Below, piece after piece: positions 36,820 to 47,817 of a stretch of DNA of 64,000 nucleotides. The notes beneath the pieces were generated by a model. That model worked only from the letters and a program-made list of their open reading frames with translations. It made no database searches and had not been told where the DNA came from. The translations under genes were made by a program, and so were the position numbers. This stretch comes from Onchidella celtica. Its lineage: Eukaryota; Mollusca; Gastropoda; Systellommatophora; Onchidiidae. Location of the stretch: NCBI GenBank assembly GCA_963931925.1, contig OZ007570.1, positions 28,337,974 through 28,401,973 on the forward strand, read 5' to 3'. Each line of letters starts with the position of its first letter. Position 1 is the stretch's first letter.

Positions 36820-39330
36820 TTTATGGATGATCCCTGACCCCTGGTTGAGGACGGATTACTGTGGTCCCCGTGTGTGTTTTGAGACATGGGAACAGTGGTG
36901 GTAGCCGAATATGGCAATTTGATCGACTACTTACACCAGTGTTAAACTGCCATACAAATGAGAATGGTAATGTAATGACTGATGTTATCGCAGGGGAAAT
37001 GCTGCGAGCGAGTACTCAATACTGCATAGGGCACTCCTGTGACACGTGCGCGAGGATCTCGCTCTAATGAGTTCCTCGAGCTATTTAGATATGCTTGATA
37101 ATCGCTTGTGCACTATAATGAGTCGCAGATGCGTGCTGTAAATGATATATACATGTATTTCAATGATGATAATTATGATACCCTTGGTGCCATGCAGTTT
37201 TACAACAGAGACGAAATGAGCTATCACAATGGCTCTATTCCACCGGTGTAGCAGTTCGATTTGACCCCCTAATAGTTTGGGTCCCCCGATACAAATACAA
37301 TATTATTAAAAGTAGATTATTAATGGACACTCGTCCTCTTTCTTGTCCACCATTTTAATACCAAATGTTGGATGAAAGAGCCTAAGCAGGCCCAAATATT
37401 ATGGGTTTCCATATTACACCGGCATCTGTTGCAAGACCACCCGCAGCTTTATGATAACTATATAATAAAATGCAACCATCACCACAACGACTGTTATTAC
37501 CACACCATCTTCGCCACCGTATGTCATTATTATCATTTTTTAAATTTTTTTTATTACTACCACTCTCTTTTATATACAAGTAAGACTTTTATGTCTGCTC
37601 TTAGCTATCACGAGGACCAATCTTACAAAATATATAACACTGATCTTGACAATGGATGGTTCATTACCACACTACAAAAAAAAAAAAAGACTATTGCCGT
37701 CTGTCGTAATGTTACTCCAAGTGCTCTTGCCTCTATAATTACATAACTTACGAACATAACATTTCTATATTTTATGTACTTGTGTTAAAATAGTCCTAAA
37801 TTTTCTTACTGCAGTCACTGCGGCATATATGAGAAATTGCAAGCCAACCGCCCTGCAATATTGGGGACAAAAACACACAATATGCTAATCAAGGAGAAAT
37901 TCACTTTTTATCATTCTTGTATGGAATGGAACGTGCATTATCTTTCTAAATGGCATATAATTTTCAAAGAGTAATAGTTCTTTTGGTCACCACAGCATGG
38001 AAATTGGAACTTGTTTTTTATGGTATGTGCCCTGTAAAATTTTGGGTTTGGCGCATACACTATGCACTACAGCCTTTGTCTGAACAGTTCTGTAATATCG
38101 TTGCTTATGAATAAACGATCGTTTATAGTTTATTCATGGTTCATTCACATAGTTGAATAGTTTTGTGAATGGGGTCAAAGGAAAAAAACCCTCAGATGTC
38201 TTACGATAGTGGAGCTAAAGGGTGAACGTGTATGCAGCTACAACTTCGTGCCTATGTGGCGAAAAGGGATCAAAATTGGTGTACTGCCCCAATTTTTGAT
38301 GGCAAGTTACTGGACATATTCATTTTGGGACAAAACCGAGCTTTTGATGTTATTTGTTTACAATTTTATTGAGCCCCCCCCCCCCCCCCCCCCCACAAGA
38401 GAAACTCATTTTTGTCAAGTAGAATCAAAAAGTGTGATCAGAAAATTCTTTTTCGCCTCTTTTTTACTTTACACATTGCTGGTGGAAAGACAACATTAAA
38501 TATCACGTCTGCGTATTCTCTGAGCCAACGGGCCAACTATGTACGATATTGCAGATAAGACTTCATTTCAAAGTGTCTGCTTCGTAAATTGCTGTTTAAG
38601 TGTTATAACTTTTTTTTAAAAGTTGACTATCGGATCGATTAAATTAAACACAAGATGGACATCAGGGACCTGCCGCAGATATAAACTAAAATTTACCGTA
38701 ATGTCACATACAGTAGATTGCAGTTTTAGCAGTAATGTATGACAAAGGTGAACATAAATGAAATGGAAGGATTGACAAAAGACTGTAATTGCATGTCAAT
38801 TAAAGAAATAAACACGGCGTTTTATTTTTTAACCCTCTAGCCTCTGTCCCCAATTTTGGTTGTGGGAGAATTCCGATTTCCTGAGAATTTGTTCTTAGGG
38901 ATATAATCAAGGGTTTTTTCATGATCATTTAGTTGATTTATTGTGTATATTACAGAAAACACCAAAACTAACTTACTTTTCTCTCACTGAATTCTCGTGG
39001 GAACTGCAACCGAGTGATAATTTTAATGTCTGTGTATCAGTGGTGATACATTTTGGTGCCTAGATTGTTAAGGATTTCTTTTTCTCATCGTCCATCTCAC
39101 ATAGTGGCGTATATCGAAGATTTGGGTGGTTTTGAGTCACGGCCACCTTATCAATGCCCATGGCAAAGATCTATATTCTCACACAGTGATGTATAAGTAG
39201 CAGTATTCTTTAATCGCTTTGAAATTATAAACAGAAACGTTTTGCCACATGATTTTGTGTACAGAAGAAATCTCACTCTCATTCAAACTGCGATAACACG
39301 TATTGACAGACCAGAACTTGTGATGGAGGT
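36820..39330. other. Gene-free stretch
   Basis: No coding exon or structured element was recognised. A run of 21 C bases lies at 38374-38394. A 124-codon frame at 37372 is low in information and resembles no family I know. Confidence 0.5.
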
Positions 39331-39333
39331 CGA

Positions 39334-39406
39334 TTTCTTCTTTCTTCTTTCTTTCTTTCTTTCTTCCTTCCTTCCTTTCTTTCTGTCTTCCTTTCTATCT
39401 GTCTTT
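39334..39406 (+). repeat. (CTTT)n microsatellite
   Basis: Pure pyrimidine run of CTTT/CTTC units with CTGT variants toward the right end. Confidence 0.95.
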
Positions 39407-40066
39407 GAAGGCTTCTTCTTTATTTCTAAATACACGGCTTTCTGGGTAGGAAAACAGAATCGTTGTTGGTACATGTAGGCTACTGTGCTAATTTTGTAAC
39501 ATGGACTTTCACAAAACACTTACAAATTCAGGGACGATCAGACTTTTCATACAGCTGTTTCGATGATTGCTTCAAACATATACCTTAATATAGAAATGTA
39601 AAATGCTAACAACAGGCCACAAACGAATTAATGAAGAAAATGGACCAGACTAATCTTCGTTTTATTTTGTAAGGGACTGTTTCATTAGTAAGAGTTGCTC
39701 GTTATCTATAAACCTTAATTGCACATACTTTTTTTTTTGTATCATTCAATCTGACGCATCTTTTGGTTTGACACATTTTATAGTTCATGAAATATTTCCT
39801 GCTGTGCTTTGATGAACATTGCTATGATAGGACCTGACTTTGTGGTGAGCGAAGCTCCATTTGGGTGTTGTTTTCTGTTACTATCGTTTCGAGGAAAATC
39901 CCAGAAATAAATATTTTTTATCCTTAAAATAGGTGTGTCACTTATTACTGCTATTACCATAGGCTTATTAGAACTTAATTAGGTCTATAATACTATAACA
40001 CACATTTTTACACACCTACGCACTCACACACACATATTATCTACCCATCCAACCATATACACTCAC

Positions 40067-40173
40067 CCATAAACATCCACCCATACCCACCCACCCATAA
40101 ACATTCACCCACACCCACCCACCCATAAACATCCACCCACACCCACCCACCCATAAACATCCACCCACCTCCC
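40067..40173 (+). repeat. 28-bp minisatellite, about 3.8 copies
   Basis: CCATAAACATCCACCCACAC begins each unit, at 40067, 40095, 40123 and 40151, exactly 28 bases apart, with only a few substitutions. The strand is C/A-rich and nearly G-free. Confidence 0.9.
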
Positions 40174-40646
40174 ATTCCCACACATCTACCCCCTCTCGCC
40201 CCCCCCCCCACACATATGCATTTATCAACATAATGATTATAGTTTACAGAGAGTGTTCAAAGTGTCTTAATAAAATGGTGTATAAATCATTAATATTGTC
40301 TTCTTCGACCGCACATGACAAATTTAGTCAAGTAGAGAAACATTAATTACTCATTTTTTCCAGTAAATTCCAAAAAGTTAATGACCCTTCCTTTCATCCG
40401 GTCTTGGATCTGGACCGCCCCCTACCGCCTTCTCCCGGACACTTGTATGTTTGGGCACCTTAAGGGCTCACAAGGGCCTGAATGAGTGAATCGTACACTT
40501 TCTGTGTTTTTGTTTTGTTTTGTTTTTAGCATTATTTAAAAGTAAAACAATGTCGGTCTCTTTTGTATGTTGTTTAAAATAGAAAACAATGCTTGAACAA
40601 TCCTGTTTGGAGGCAGCACGGTAACTCACACAGTCTCTATAAGAAT

Positions 40647-40793
40647 CGGCAAACAGACAGACGGACAGGCAGGCAGGCAGGAAGGCGGTCTTCTGTGGAT
40701 GCGATAAACAGACAGAAATATATACACACGGACGGACGGACAGACAGACAGTTTCTGATAGAAAAATAGATAGATAGATAGATAGATAGATAC

Positions 40794-40867
<74 letters not shown>

Positions 40868-40901
40868 TGACAGATGGATAGATAGATAGATGGATAGTCA
40901 G

Positions 40902-40932
<31 letters not shown>

Positions 40933-41015
40933 GATAGATAGATACATAGATAGATCATAGATAGATAGATTGGTAGATAAATAGATAGATAGATAGATAG
41001 ATACATAGATAGATC

Positions 41016-41080
<65 letters not shown>
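40647..41080 (+). repeat. (CAGA/GGAC)n then long (GATA)n array
   Basis: Degenerate CAGA, CAGG and GGAC tetramers occupy 40647-40750, followed by (GATA)n at 40766-41080 with scattered GATT, CATA and GATC interruptions. Tyr/Leu/Ser-Ile repeat frames on the minus strand are artefacts of this array. Confidence 0.95.
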
Positions 41081-41887
41081 CATTACACAAATGCCACTCA
41101 TTGACAAGCAACAAATTAGAAGCTATGAATAAGATAACACCATCAGAACATGTTCATTTACCACAGTTATTGTTCTGAAATACATCAATTGTCATCAGTG
41201 CACAACTTCAAATGGACGCCACCATGTTGCCCACGCGCCTTTCCCGTATTCAACGATTGAATTTCATCCAATGAAATGGCAACGTTTGTTGTTTTTTGTG
41301 TCGGCTATTGTACTGCGCTGATCAAAGGGAATGCTTGAGCCGAGCACAGCGAGCAGCAATTTACTCCGGGATTGCATCACAAAGCAAAACGATCCATTAA
41401 TCAAGCTGTCCCTCTTCCCTCCCCCTCGCCTCCCGCTGTTCTTATCCGATTCTACAAATATAATATTTCACCGTTTGCCTTTGATCCTCTACCAAATACA
41501 AAGCCAAACCATAATGTGTGTCGGGTGTTGCAAGATCTTTTACCTCTCCTAGAATGGAATAAAAAAGAAAATATTAGTGACCTTTTATGGAGGTTTCCTC
41601 CCCTCCGTTTCTTGTTTTACTCTCCCTTGTTTCCCAGCGAGATGTCCGAAACTTGTTTTGTTTACTTTGTGTGTGGGAGCATACTATTGTCATGATCAAT
41701 TCGCGTTTCGTCTATTCCAATAACGCACAGGGACTATCTATAACGTATGTAGTGCCGAAGTTAGCAATTTTTTTTTATCCCTCCCCCCCCCCCCCTCCAT
41801 ATGTTTTTCATATGCCTGGCTTCAACCCCCTCCCTCCCCAACCCCGTTTTTTGTGGGGACCATTAGAATGGTAAATGCCCATGATAC

Positions 41888-41892
41888 AGCTT
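41888..41892 (+). other. Target-site duplication, left copy (AGCTT)
   Basis: AGCTT directly precedes the 5' LTR and is repeated exactly after the 3' LTR at 48452-48456. A 5-bp duplication is usual for Ty3/gypsy-class integrases. Confidence 0.9.
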
Positions 41893-42512
41893 TGTAGCAT
41901 CTGCGGGCTACCCCTTGCCCTCCCCCGGTTTTGTTGTTGTGCTGGTGGCTGAGCATGTGTCCACTACTTTTTTCATTTTATTGTTGACTACCGTCAGAGT
42001 GTGCTGTACTCCGTGACCTGACCTTCTTTTCTAGTGAGTAGTTTTTTTCCTCGCTCGCTTGTTGTCAGGTGTTTTGACTCGTTCAGTAAATATTAGTATG
42101 TTCCCGAATATTCGATAACGTTGTGGAAACGAATGTTTACGCCAGATTTGGCCTTGGGTGATGTAACCTGATGACGTATTGATGCGTGATTGGTTAGTTT
42201 GTGCGAGGGCAAAGGTAACGTTTATTTCGGGAACTTTCTATAGAAATGTTTATATATATAGACCTGTGTGAGTGGTTGGGCGGTGAGTAAGTGAGTTTCC
42301 TTTTGTGTGGCGTAGATATTTAGTTTCGCTGGTGTCTTCCTAGTAATTTATTGTTCACTATACAGTTATTAAACTTTAGTATTATTTAATCTATCGTCGG
42401 ATCTCGTGTTTATTTATTTTACAGCTGTAATAGTTTCGTTTTCTAAAGGGTTGTAGTTAGATCAACTAACTCCCCCCTACTATAACGTGCTAGAACAACC
42501 TCAGCTGTTACA
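41893..42512 (+). repeat. 5' long terminal repeat
   Basis: A 620-bp repeat with TGTAGCATCTG...AGCTGTTACA ends (TG...CA). By eye it is identical to 47832-48451. It carries a TATATATATA box at 42251-42260 and an ATTAAA poly(A)-signal variant at 42368-42373, giving a plausible U3-R-U5 layout. Confidence 0.95.
42251..42260 (+). promoter_or_regulatory. TATA box of the LTR promoter
   Basis: TATATATATA lies about 117 bases upstream of the ATTAAA motif, the expected order for an LTR promoter. The start site is not determined. Confidence 0.55.
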
Positions 42513-42515
42513 TAT

Positions 42516-42533
42516 TGGGGGCTCGTCCGGGAT
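42516..42533 (+). other. Primer-binding site, tRNA-Pro type
   Basis: TGGGGGCTCGTCCGGGAT lies three bases after the 5' LTR. It equals the 18-base site complementary to the 3' end of tRNA-Pro, as in murine leukaemia-type retroviruses. It would prime minus-strand DNA synthesis. Confidence 0.9.
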
Positions 42534-42621
42534 CCGACCATATTCGAGCGGACCAGATCAAAATTACTAGATTTATTTACATAGTTTATTGTAGGAATAT
42601 CATCGACAAGCTATCTACAAC

Positions 42622-45600
42622 ATGTCAGAGGCTATTGGAAGGCTTAGCCAGGAAGCAGACGCCTTGGAGCTCACTGGGAAGGAGAGACAGAACTACATCC
42701 GTGAAGGCCTAAAGGAGGAAAGAATGGAGCAACTGAAGATAGAGGCTCGGGAGAAGGAGATGAACCACGAGCTGGAGATGGAGAGGATCCGCCATCAGCG
42801 TGGAGGCGAGTCGACGCAGGGGACCAGCGACCACGCCAGTTCTAAGAGACCCAAGCTACCTGCATTTCAGGACAAGAAGGACGATCTGGATAGCTGGTTG
42901 CTGCGGTTTGAGAGGTTTGCTGAGACAGCTGAATGGCCCAGATCCACCTGGACGACATCACTGTCTGCCCTGCTGACCGGGAGAGCTTTGGAGTGCTTCT
43001 GCAGACTACCGATCGACGAAGCCAAGGACTACGACAAGGTCAAGGAAGCGTTGCAGAAGAGGTACAACCTGTCAGAGGACGGATACAGACTCATGTTCAG
43101 ACAAGGTAAGCCTGAAGATGGAGAAGATGTTGGAATGTTTTTGACCAGGATCAAGACCTATCTAGAGAGGTGGATAAAGCTGTCGAAGACGGAGGAGACC
43201 TACGAAGGAGTGAGAGATCTGTTCGTCAGAGAGCAATTCATGGATGCCTGCCCACCAGACCTTGCAACCCATGTGAGGGAGAGGAAACCAAAGACGCTAC
43301 AGGACATCGCAGATTCAGCGGAGGCGTACCTCGTAGCGAGGAACCGGACGCTCAGCGGGAGCGCCAGACTGCAGAGCCGGCCAGTGCGACAGAGGCCCAA
43401 CGGAGACAGAAGCCCACAGGTCTGCCATAGGTGCCAGAGGCCGGGACACAAGGCGACGGAGTGTCGTGCAAAGTTAAACGACAAAGGTGAGTTCAGATGT
43501 TACCTTTGTGGAAAGCCAGGCCACGTTCGGAGGATGTGTCCAGCCCAGAAGGATATGGGACGAGGCAAGCCGAACAAGGCGGCGGCGGCCGTAGTTATAG
43601 CGGCGGACGAGTCGTCGAGACAGGATGCGACGACGGCTGACACCAGCATCAACGTTCAAGCGGTAATGAAGGACGGGAAGCTCCAGTTAGCGGTGCCTGT
43701 TACGTGCGGAGGATGCAGTGACGGAAGGACCGTGGAGAAGCTGAAGTTACCAGTGATGAAGGGCTTGATTGGAAATCGAGCGGTAGATGTCCTAAGAGAT
43801 ACCGGCTGTGAAGGTGTAGTGGTGCGGCGAGCACTGGTGGACGACGGACAGCTCACCGGTGGGAAGAAACTTATCGCGAGGATCGATAACTCCTTGCTAG
43901 CGGCGGAGGAAGCCGTTATCGACGTGAAGACGCCTTACCTGACGGGCAAAGTGACGGCGCTGTGTCTCCCGGAGACCATCTGCGACCTAGTAGTCGGGAA
44001 CGTGGACGGAGCGAAGGATCCGTACGACCCTGATACTGAGGTGATGGTAGGAGCGGTGACCACGAGGGCCCAGGAGAAGAGGAAGGACCGGTCTACGTCG
44101 CTGAAGGTGCCGAGGGCAGAACGGCACGCGGGAGTGGATAGAGAGGAACTTATCCGACTCCAAGAAGAAGACGAAGTCATTAGGAAGTTAGAGCAGAAGA
44201 AGATCCCAACTAATAGAGGCAATAAATCTGTTCATTTTGAGAAACATGGAGGAGTACTGTACCGGATCTACAAGGACCTGAGACAGGCGACGGTTATAAG
44301 GCAAGTGGTACTACCCGAGAAACTGAGAGAGTATGTATTGAGTGTAGCCCACGACTCGATCGTCGGAGGACACCTCGGCGTGAAGAAAACCAAAGACAGA
44401 GTTATGAGCAATTTTTATTGGCCTGGAATTGAAGGTGACGTCGCGAGATACTGCCGCTCATGCGACATATGCCAGAGGACAGTGAACAAAGGAGCGACCC
44501 CAAAGGTGCACCTGCAGAGTATGCCAGTAGTGGACGTACCATTTAGGCGAGTGGCCGTGGACTTAGTAGGACCTATCGACCCCCCAAGTGAAGGTGGACA
44601 TCGGTATATCCTGGTGTACATAGACTACGCTACTCGTTACCCCGAAGCCACACCCCTGAAGAAGATCGACGCAGAAACGGTAGCAGAAGCCTTAGTGAAC
44701 ATCTACAGCCGTTTGGGTGTGCCCGAAGAGATCTTGTCCGACCAAGGGACCCAGTTTATGTCAGATGTCATGAAGGAAACGAATAGACTACTGGGAATTC
44801 GACAGTCGACCACTACAGTCTACCACCCTATGTGCAACGGGTTGGTGGAGCGATTCAACGGCACACTGAAGAAAACATTGAGACGACTGTGCGCAGAGCA
44901 ACCCAAGCAGTGGCACAGATACATCAACCCGCTGCTCTTCGCATATCGTGAAGTTCCCCAAGAGTCGACCAAGTTTGCCCCATTCGAGTTGCTGTATGGG
45001 AGAACTGTGAGAGGACCCATGCACATCTTACGACAACTATGGACCAAGGACGTAGAGGAGCCGGAAACAAAGACCAGTTACCAGTACGTCATGGAACTAC
45101 GTGAGAGGCTGGAGGACACATGGAAGTTAGCGACGGAAGAACTCTCCAAGGCTCAAGGTAGACAGAAGACCTACTACGACCGGAAGGCGCGAGAGAGGAA
45201 GTTCCGCCCCGGAGATGAAGTGTTGGTGCTACTGCCGACGAACACTAACAAGCTCCTAGTCCAATGGAAGGGACCATATAAGGTAGTCTCAGTTGTCGGT
45301 GTTAACGACTATAGAGTCAAGATGGGTGCAAAAGAAAAGACCTTGCACGCCAACCTCCTCAAGAGATACATTCCAAGGACGTCAAAAGCAGCAGCAGTGG
45401 CAACGGAACCGAGACCTATTGTGACCGAGATGTGTGGGATGGACAACAGTAGGAGAGATACCACGCCTGGACATGTCAACGCCATAAAGGACGGCGGCGG
45501 TGATAGTGCTGAGACTGTACTAGCAGAGGACGACCTGATAGACAAGAGTCAACCCGCGGAGTCAGCTAGCATGACAGTCATCGAGGACTGCGACCTGGAA

Positions 45601-46935
45601 GGCGACAACGGTGGAACGACGGAGGACCTTGCCGACCTAGGAAGCTGGGACCAGAAGGAAAGCTACAGAGATGTCCAGTATGGAACGCAACTGACATCGG
45701 AACAACGTCAAGAACTCTGCGATGTGGTGAAGAATTACCAGCACGTCTTCACCAATCTCCCTGGATGCTGTCAGTTGGGTGAACATCGCATCGACCTGAC
45801 GACAGAAGTACCAGTTCGTCAACGACCATACCCGGTGCCCTACGCTATGCGCGACTCATTGAAGGAGGAGCTTAGCACCATGGAACGGCTGGGCATCATT
45901 CGAAGGAGCTCATCAGCTTATGCTTCACCTGTTGTTGTCGTCAAGAAGAAGGACGGATCCAACCGAGTCTGCATCGACTACAGGAGGTTAAACAAGATCA
46001 CAGTATTCGACCCTCATCCGACAGCAGCGCCATCAGAAGTGTTTCAGAGTCTCTCGAGAGGAAAATTATTCTCTCGGATTGACCTGAGCAAGGGATACTG
46101 GCAAGTGAAAGTTCGAGAGCAAGACATTCCCAAGACGGCGTTCGTCACCATGGGCGAACACTATGAATTCATTCGGATGCCTTTTGGGATGATGAACTCA
46201 GGAGCCACGCTGAACAGGGTCGTAAAGCCATTGATCCGTGGAATGAACAATGTGACAGCATATGTGGACGACCTGCTGATTCATACAGAGACATTCGACG
46301 AGCATGTGAAGACTCTCAAGGACTTACTGCAGAGGATGGACCAAGCTGGATTAACTGCAAGACCATCGAAGTGTCTGATTGGAACGTCTGAAGTAGACTT
46401 TGTTGGACACTTAGTGGGAGAAGGTATGATTGGCCTGTTAGAAGAGAATGTATGTAAGGTACGAGACGCACCCAGACCCACCACTAAGGAGGAAGTGAAA
46501 GCATTCTTAGGATTAGTGGGATATTACCATGAATTTATTCCTAACTTTTCAGCGATTGCATCACCATTGTCTGATTTACTTAGAAAGGGTCAGCCCAATA
46601 TAGTTCAGTGGGATGAAACGCAGGAGAAAGCGTACACCTCTTTGAAGAATGTCATTATCTCCAAACCCGTGTTATGTTTGCCAGATTTTTCCAAAGAGTT
46701 TGTCTTAGCAACTGATGCATCAGATCGCGGATTAGGCGCTAGTCTTATGCAGGAACACGAGGGAAAGTTGTACCCTGTGGCATATGCTAGTCGTAAGCTA
46801 TTGCCTCGTGAGACAAAATATTCGGTCTCAGAGCGCGAATGTTTAGCTATTGTTTGGGCTGTAAAAAAGTTTACTTTGTATTTGTATGGAAAGGAGTTTG
46901 TGCTCCAAACTGACCATCGGTCATTAGAGTTTTGA
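42622..46935 (+). CDS. gag-pol: Gag-Pol polyprotein, order Gag-PR-IN-RT-RH
   Basis: A 1437-codon frame with no gag/pol frameshift; the ATG is 88 nt past the primer site. In order it shows: a charged N-terminal helix (about 1-65); capsid with KLPAFQ and DLDSWLLRFERFAE; a SCAN-like segment near 193-240 (YEGVRDLFVREQFMDACP, then LQDIADSAEAYL); two CCHC knuckles (about 268-283 and 292-307); protease DTG at 393-395; integrase zinc domain (HDSIVGGH from 577, C..C near 611); integrase D647, D707, E743 (spacings 59 and 35); a GPY/F-like module near 895-930; an acidic linker of about 100 residues; reverse transcriptase with YVDD at 1214-1217; RNase H acidic residues D1365, E1404/1406 and D1431. The frame stops six codons after D1431, earlier than usual, and the rest of RNase H lies in another frame. 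There is no integrase after RNase H. Confidence 0.95.
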   Translation: MSEAIGRLSQEADALELTGKERQNYIREGLKEERMEQLKIEAREKEMNHELEMERIRHQRGGESTQGTSDHASSKRPKLPAFQDKKDDLDSWLLRFERFAETAEWPRSTWTTSLSALLTGRALECFCRLPIDEAKDYDKVKEALQKRYNLSEDGYRLMFRQGKPEDGEDVGMFLTRIKTYLERWIKLSKTEETYEGVRDLFVREQFMDACPPDLATHVRERKPKTLQDIADSAEAYLVARNRTLSGSARLQSRPVRQRPNGDRSPQVCHRCQRPGHKATECRAKLNDKGEFRCYLCGKPGHVRRMCPAQKDMGRGKPNKAAAAVVIAADESSRQDATTADTSINVQAVMKDGKLQLAVPVTCGGCSDGRTVEKLKLPVMKGLIGNRAVDVLRDTGCEGVVVRRALVDDGQLTGGKKLIARIDNSLLAAEEAVIDVKTPYLTGKVTALCLPETICDLVVGNVDGAKDPYDPDTEVMVGAVTTRAQEKRKDRSTSLKVPRAERHAGVDREELIRLQEEDEVIRKLEQKKIPTNRGNKSVHFEKHGGVLYRIYKDLRQATVIRQVVLPEKLREYVLSVAHDSIVGGHLGVKKTKDRVMSNFYWPGIEGDVARYCRSCDICQRTVNKGATPKVHLQSMPVVDVPFRRVAVDLVGPIDPPSEGGHRYILVYIDYATRYPEATPLKKIDAETVAEALVNIYSRLGVPEEILSDQGTQFMSDVMKETNRLLGIRQSTTTVYHPMCNGLVERFNGTLKKTLRRLCAEQPKQWHRYINPLLFAYREVPQESTKFAPFELLYGRTVRGPMHILRQLWTKDVEEPETKTSYQYVMELRERLEDTWKLATEELSKAQGRQKTYYDRKARERKFRPGDEVLVLLPTNTNKLLVQWKGPYKVVSVVGVNDYRVKMGAKEKTLHANLLKRYIPRTSKAAAVATEPRPIVTEMCGMDNSRRDTTPGHVNAIKDGGGDSAETVLAEDDLIDKSQPAESASMTVIEDCDLEGDNGGTTEDLADLGSWDQKESYRDVQYGTQLTSEQRQELCDVVKNYQHVFTNLPGCCQLGEHRIDLTTEVPVRQRPYPVPYAMRDSLKEELSTMERLGIIRRSSSAYASPVVVVKKKDGSNRVCIDYRRLNKITVFDPHPTAAPSEVFQSLSRGKLFSRIDLSKGYWQVKVREQDIPKTAFVTMGEHYEFIRMPFGMMNSGATLNRVVKPLIRGMNNVTAYVDDLLIHTETFDEHVKTLKDLLQRMDQAGLTARPSKCLIGTSEVDFVGHLVGEGMIGLLEENVCKVRDAPRPTTKEEVKAFLGLVGYYHEFIPNFSAIASPLSDLLRKGQPNIVQWDETQEKAYTSLKNVIISKPVLCLPDFSKEFVLATDASDRGLGASLMQEHEGKLYPVAYASRKLLPRETKYSVSERECLAIVWAVKKFTLYLYGKEFVLQTDHRSLEF

Positions 46936-47063
46936 ACTCTGCCAAGTTTGACAGTCCAAAGTTATTACGATGGAGTTTATTTTTACAGTCTTATCGATTT
47001 AGGATTCACTACGTAAAAGGCAGAGAAAATGTCTGTGCCGATTTCCTGAGCAGGGTATTTTAA
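46936..47063 (+). pseudogene. Out-of-frame C-terminal remainder of RNase H
   Basis: After the in-frame TGA, about 40 more codons of recognisable RNase H sequence continue in the minus-one frame. They include HYVKGRENVCADFLSR, which contains the last conserved Asp, and end at TAA 47061-47063. The break sits at a run of four T (46931-46934), so a one-base T-tract change, an assembly error, or a programmed minus-one shift are all possible. No classical slippery heptamer is evident. Confidence 0.8.
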
Positions 47064-47817
47064 AGTAGTACACTATCAGTGAAATGCATTGTAACCCATA
47101 CTTTTGCCTACTGGATGAATTTCTAGGACGGCAGTATTGTACTGTAATTGGGGACATAGTTCATCTGTGACTGAATATTGAATTGATGGCTGATAGAGAG
47201 TCATGATGTGTTAGTCACATTTTGATTTTATGCTATGTCATATTAGTTACCGATGGAACTTGGTGTAATTTTTGGAAAATGTAACCAAAATGGGGACTGC
47301 GAGCAAGCAGTGTTTGTGTTATATTGCATTGTTGTAACTTGTGTTGACCTAATATGATGAAGAAAAGACCCTAATCAGTGGTCGGTATGTATTGGTATTT
47401 TTGCCATTGTACGTATGAGTTATACATTTTGGAGATAACCATGTTATGTACAACAAGTTATATGCTATGATTCGTGCACGAAGCATTGTGTAAACGATGG
47501 GCCATCGTTTCACCTTATATGATTTGTGATAATATCATTGACCATTGTTTCACCACAGTGGTGGCGTTGTGTTATTTTGACTAGTGGGCCTACTGTTTAC
47601 TATTGGGAAGCAATGATGGTATTGTATTAGTTATGGTATTAGTGATGCAAAGTACACTGCATTGTATCGTGTTTGTGATGACATTCGGGAAGACACTGAA
47701 ATTGTTTAATTGTAATAGAATTAGCAACTACCTTTGTGAGATTGGGAGTGCTATAAGATTATTTCACGATAGTGCAGACGCTGTATAATGTTTTTGGAGT
47801 TGAAAGATGTTCAACTT
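47064..47817 (+). other. Non-coding 3' internal region of the retrotransposon
   Basis: About 750 bp between the RNase H stop and the polypurine tract hold no substantial open frame; the longest is 61 codons with no envelope, transmembrane or other family signature. The sequence is AT-rich, in contrast with the gag-pol frame. It may carry cis-acting signals or a decayed former gene. Confidence 0.7.

Noticed and set aside
40468-41114. Long Tyr-Leu-Ser-Ile frames on the minus strand
   Set aside because: Direct translation of the GATA array; no start, splice or family support. The same applies to 63704-63937.
43200-45822. Minus-strand and shifted frames inside the retrotransposon
   Set aside because: They are shadows of the GC-rich Gag-Pol frame with no motifs of their own.
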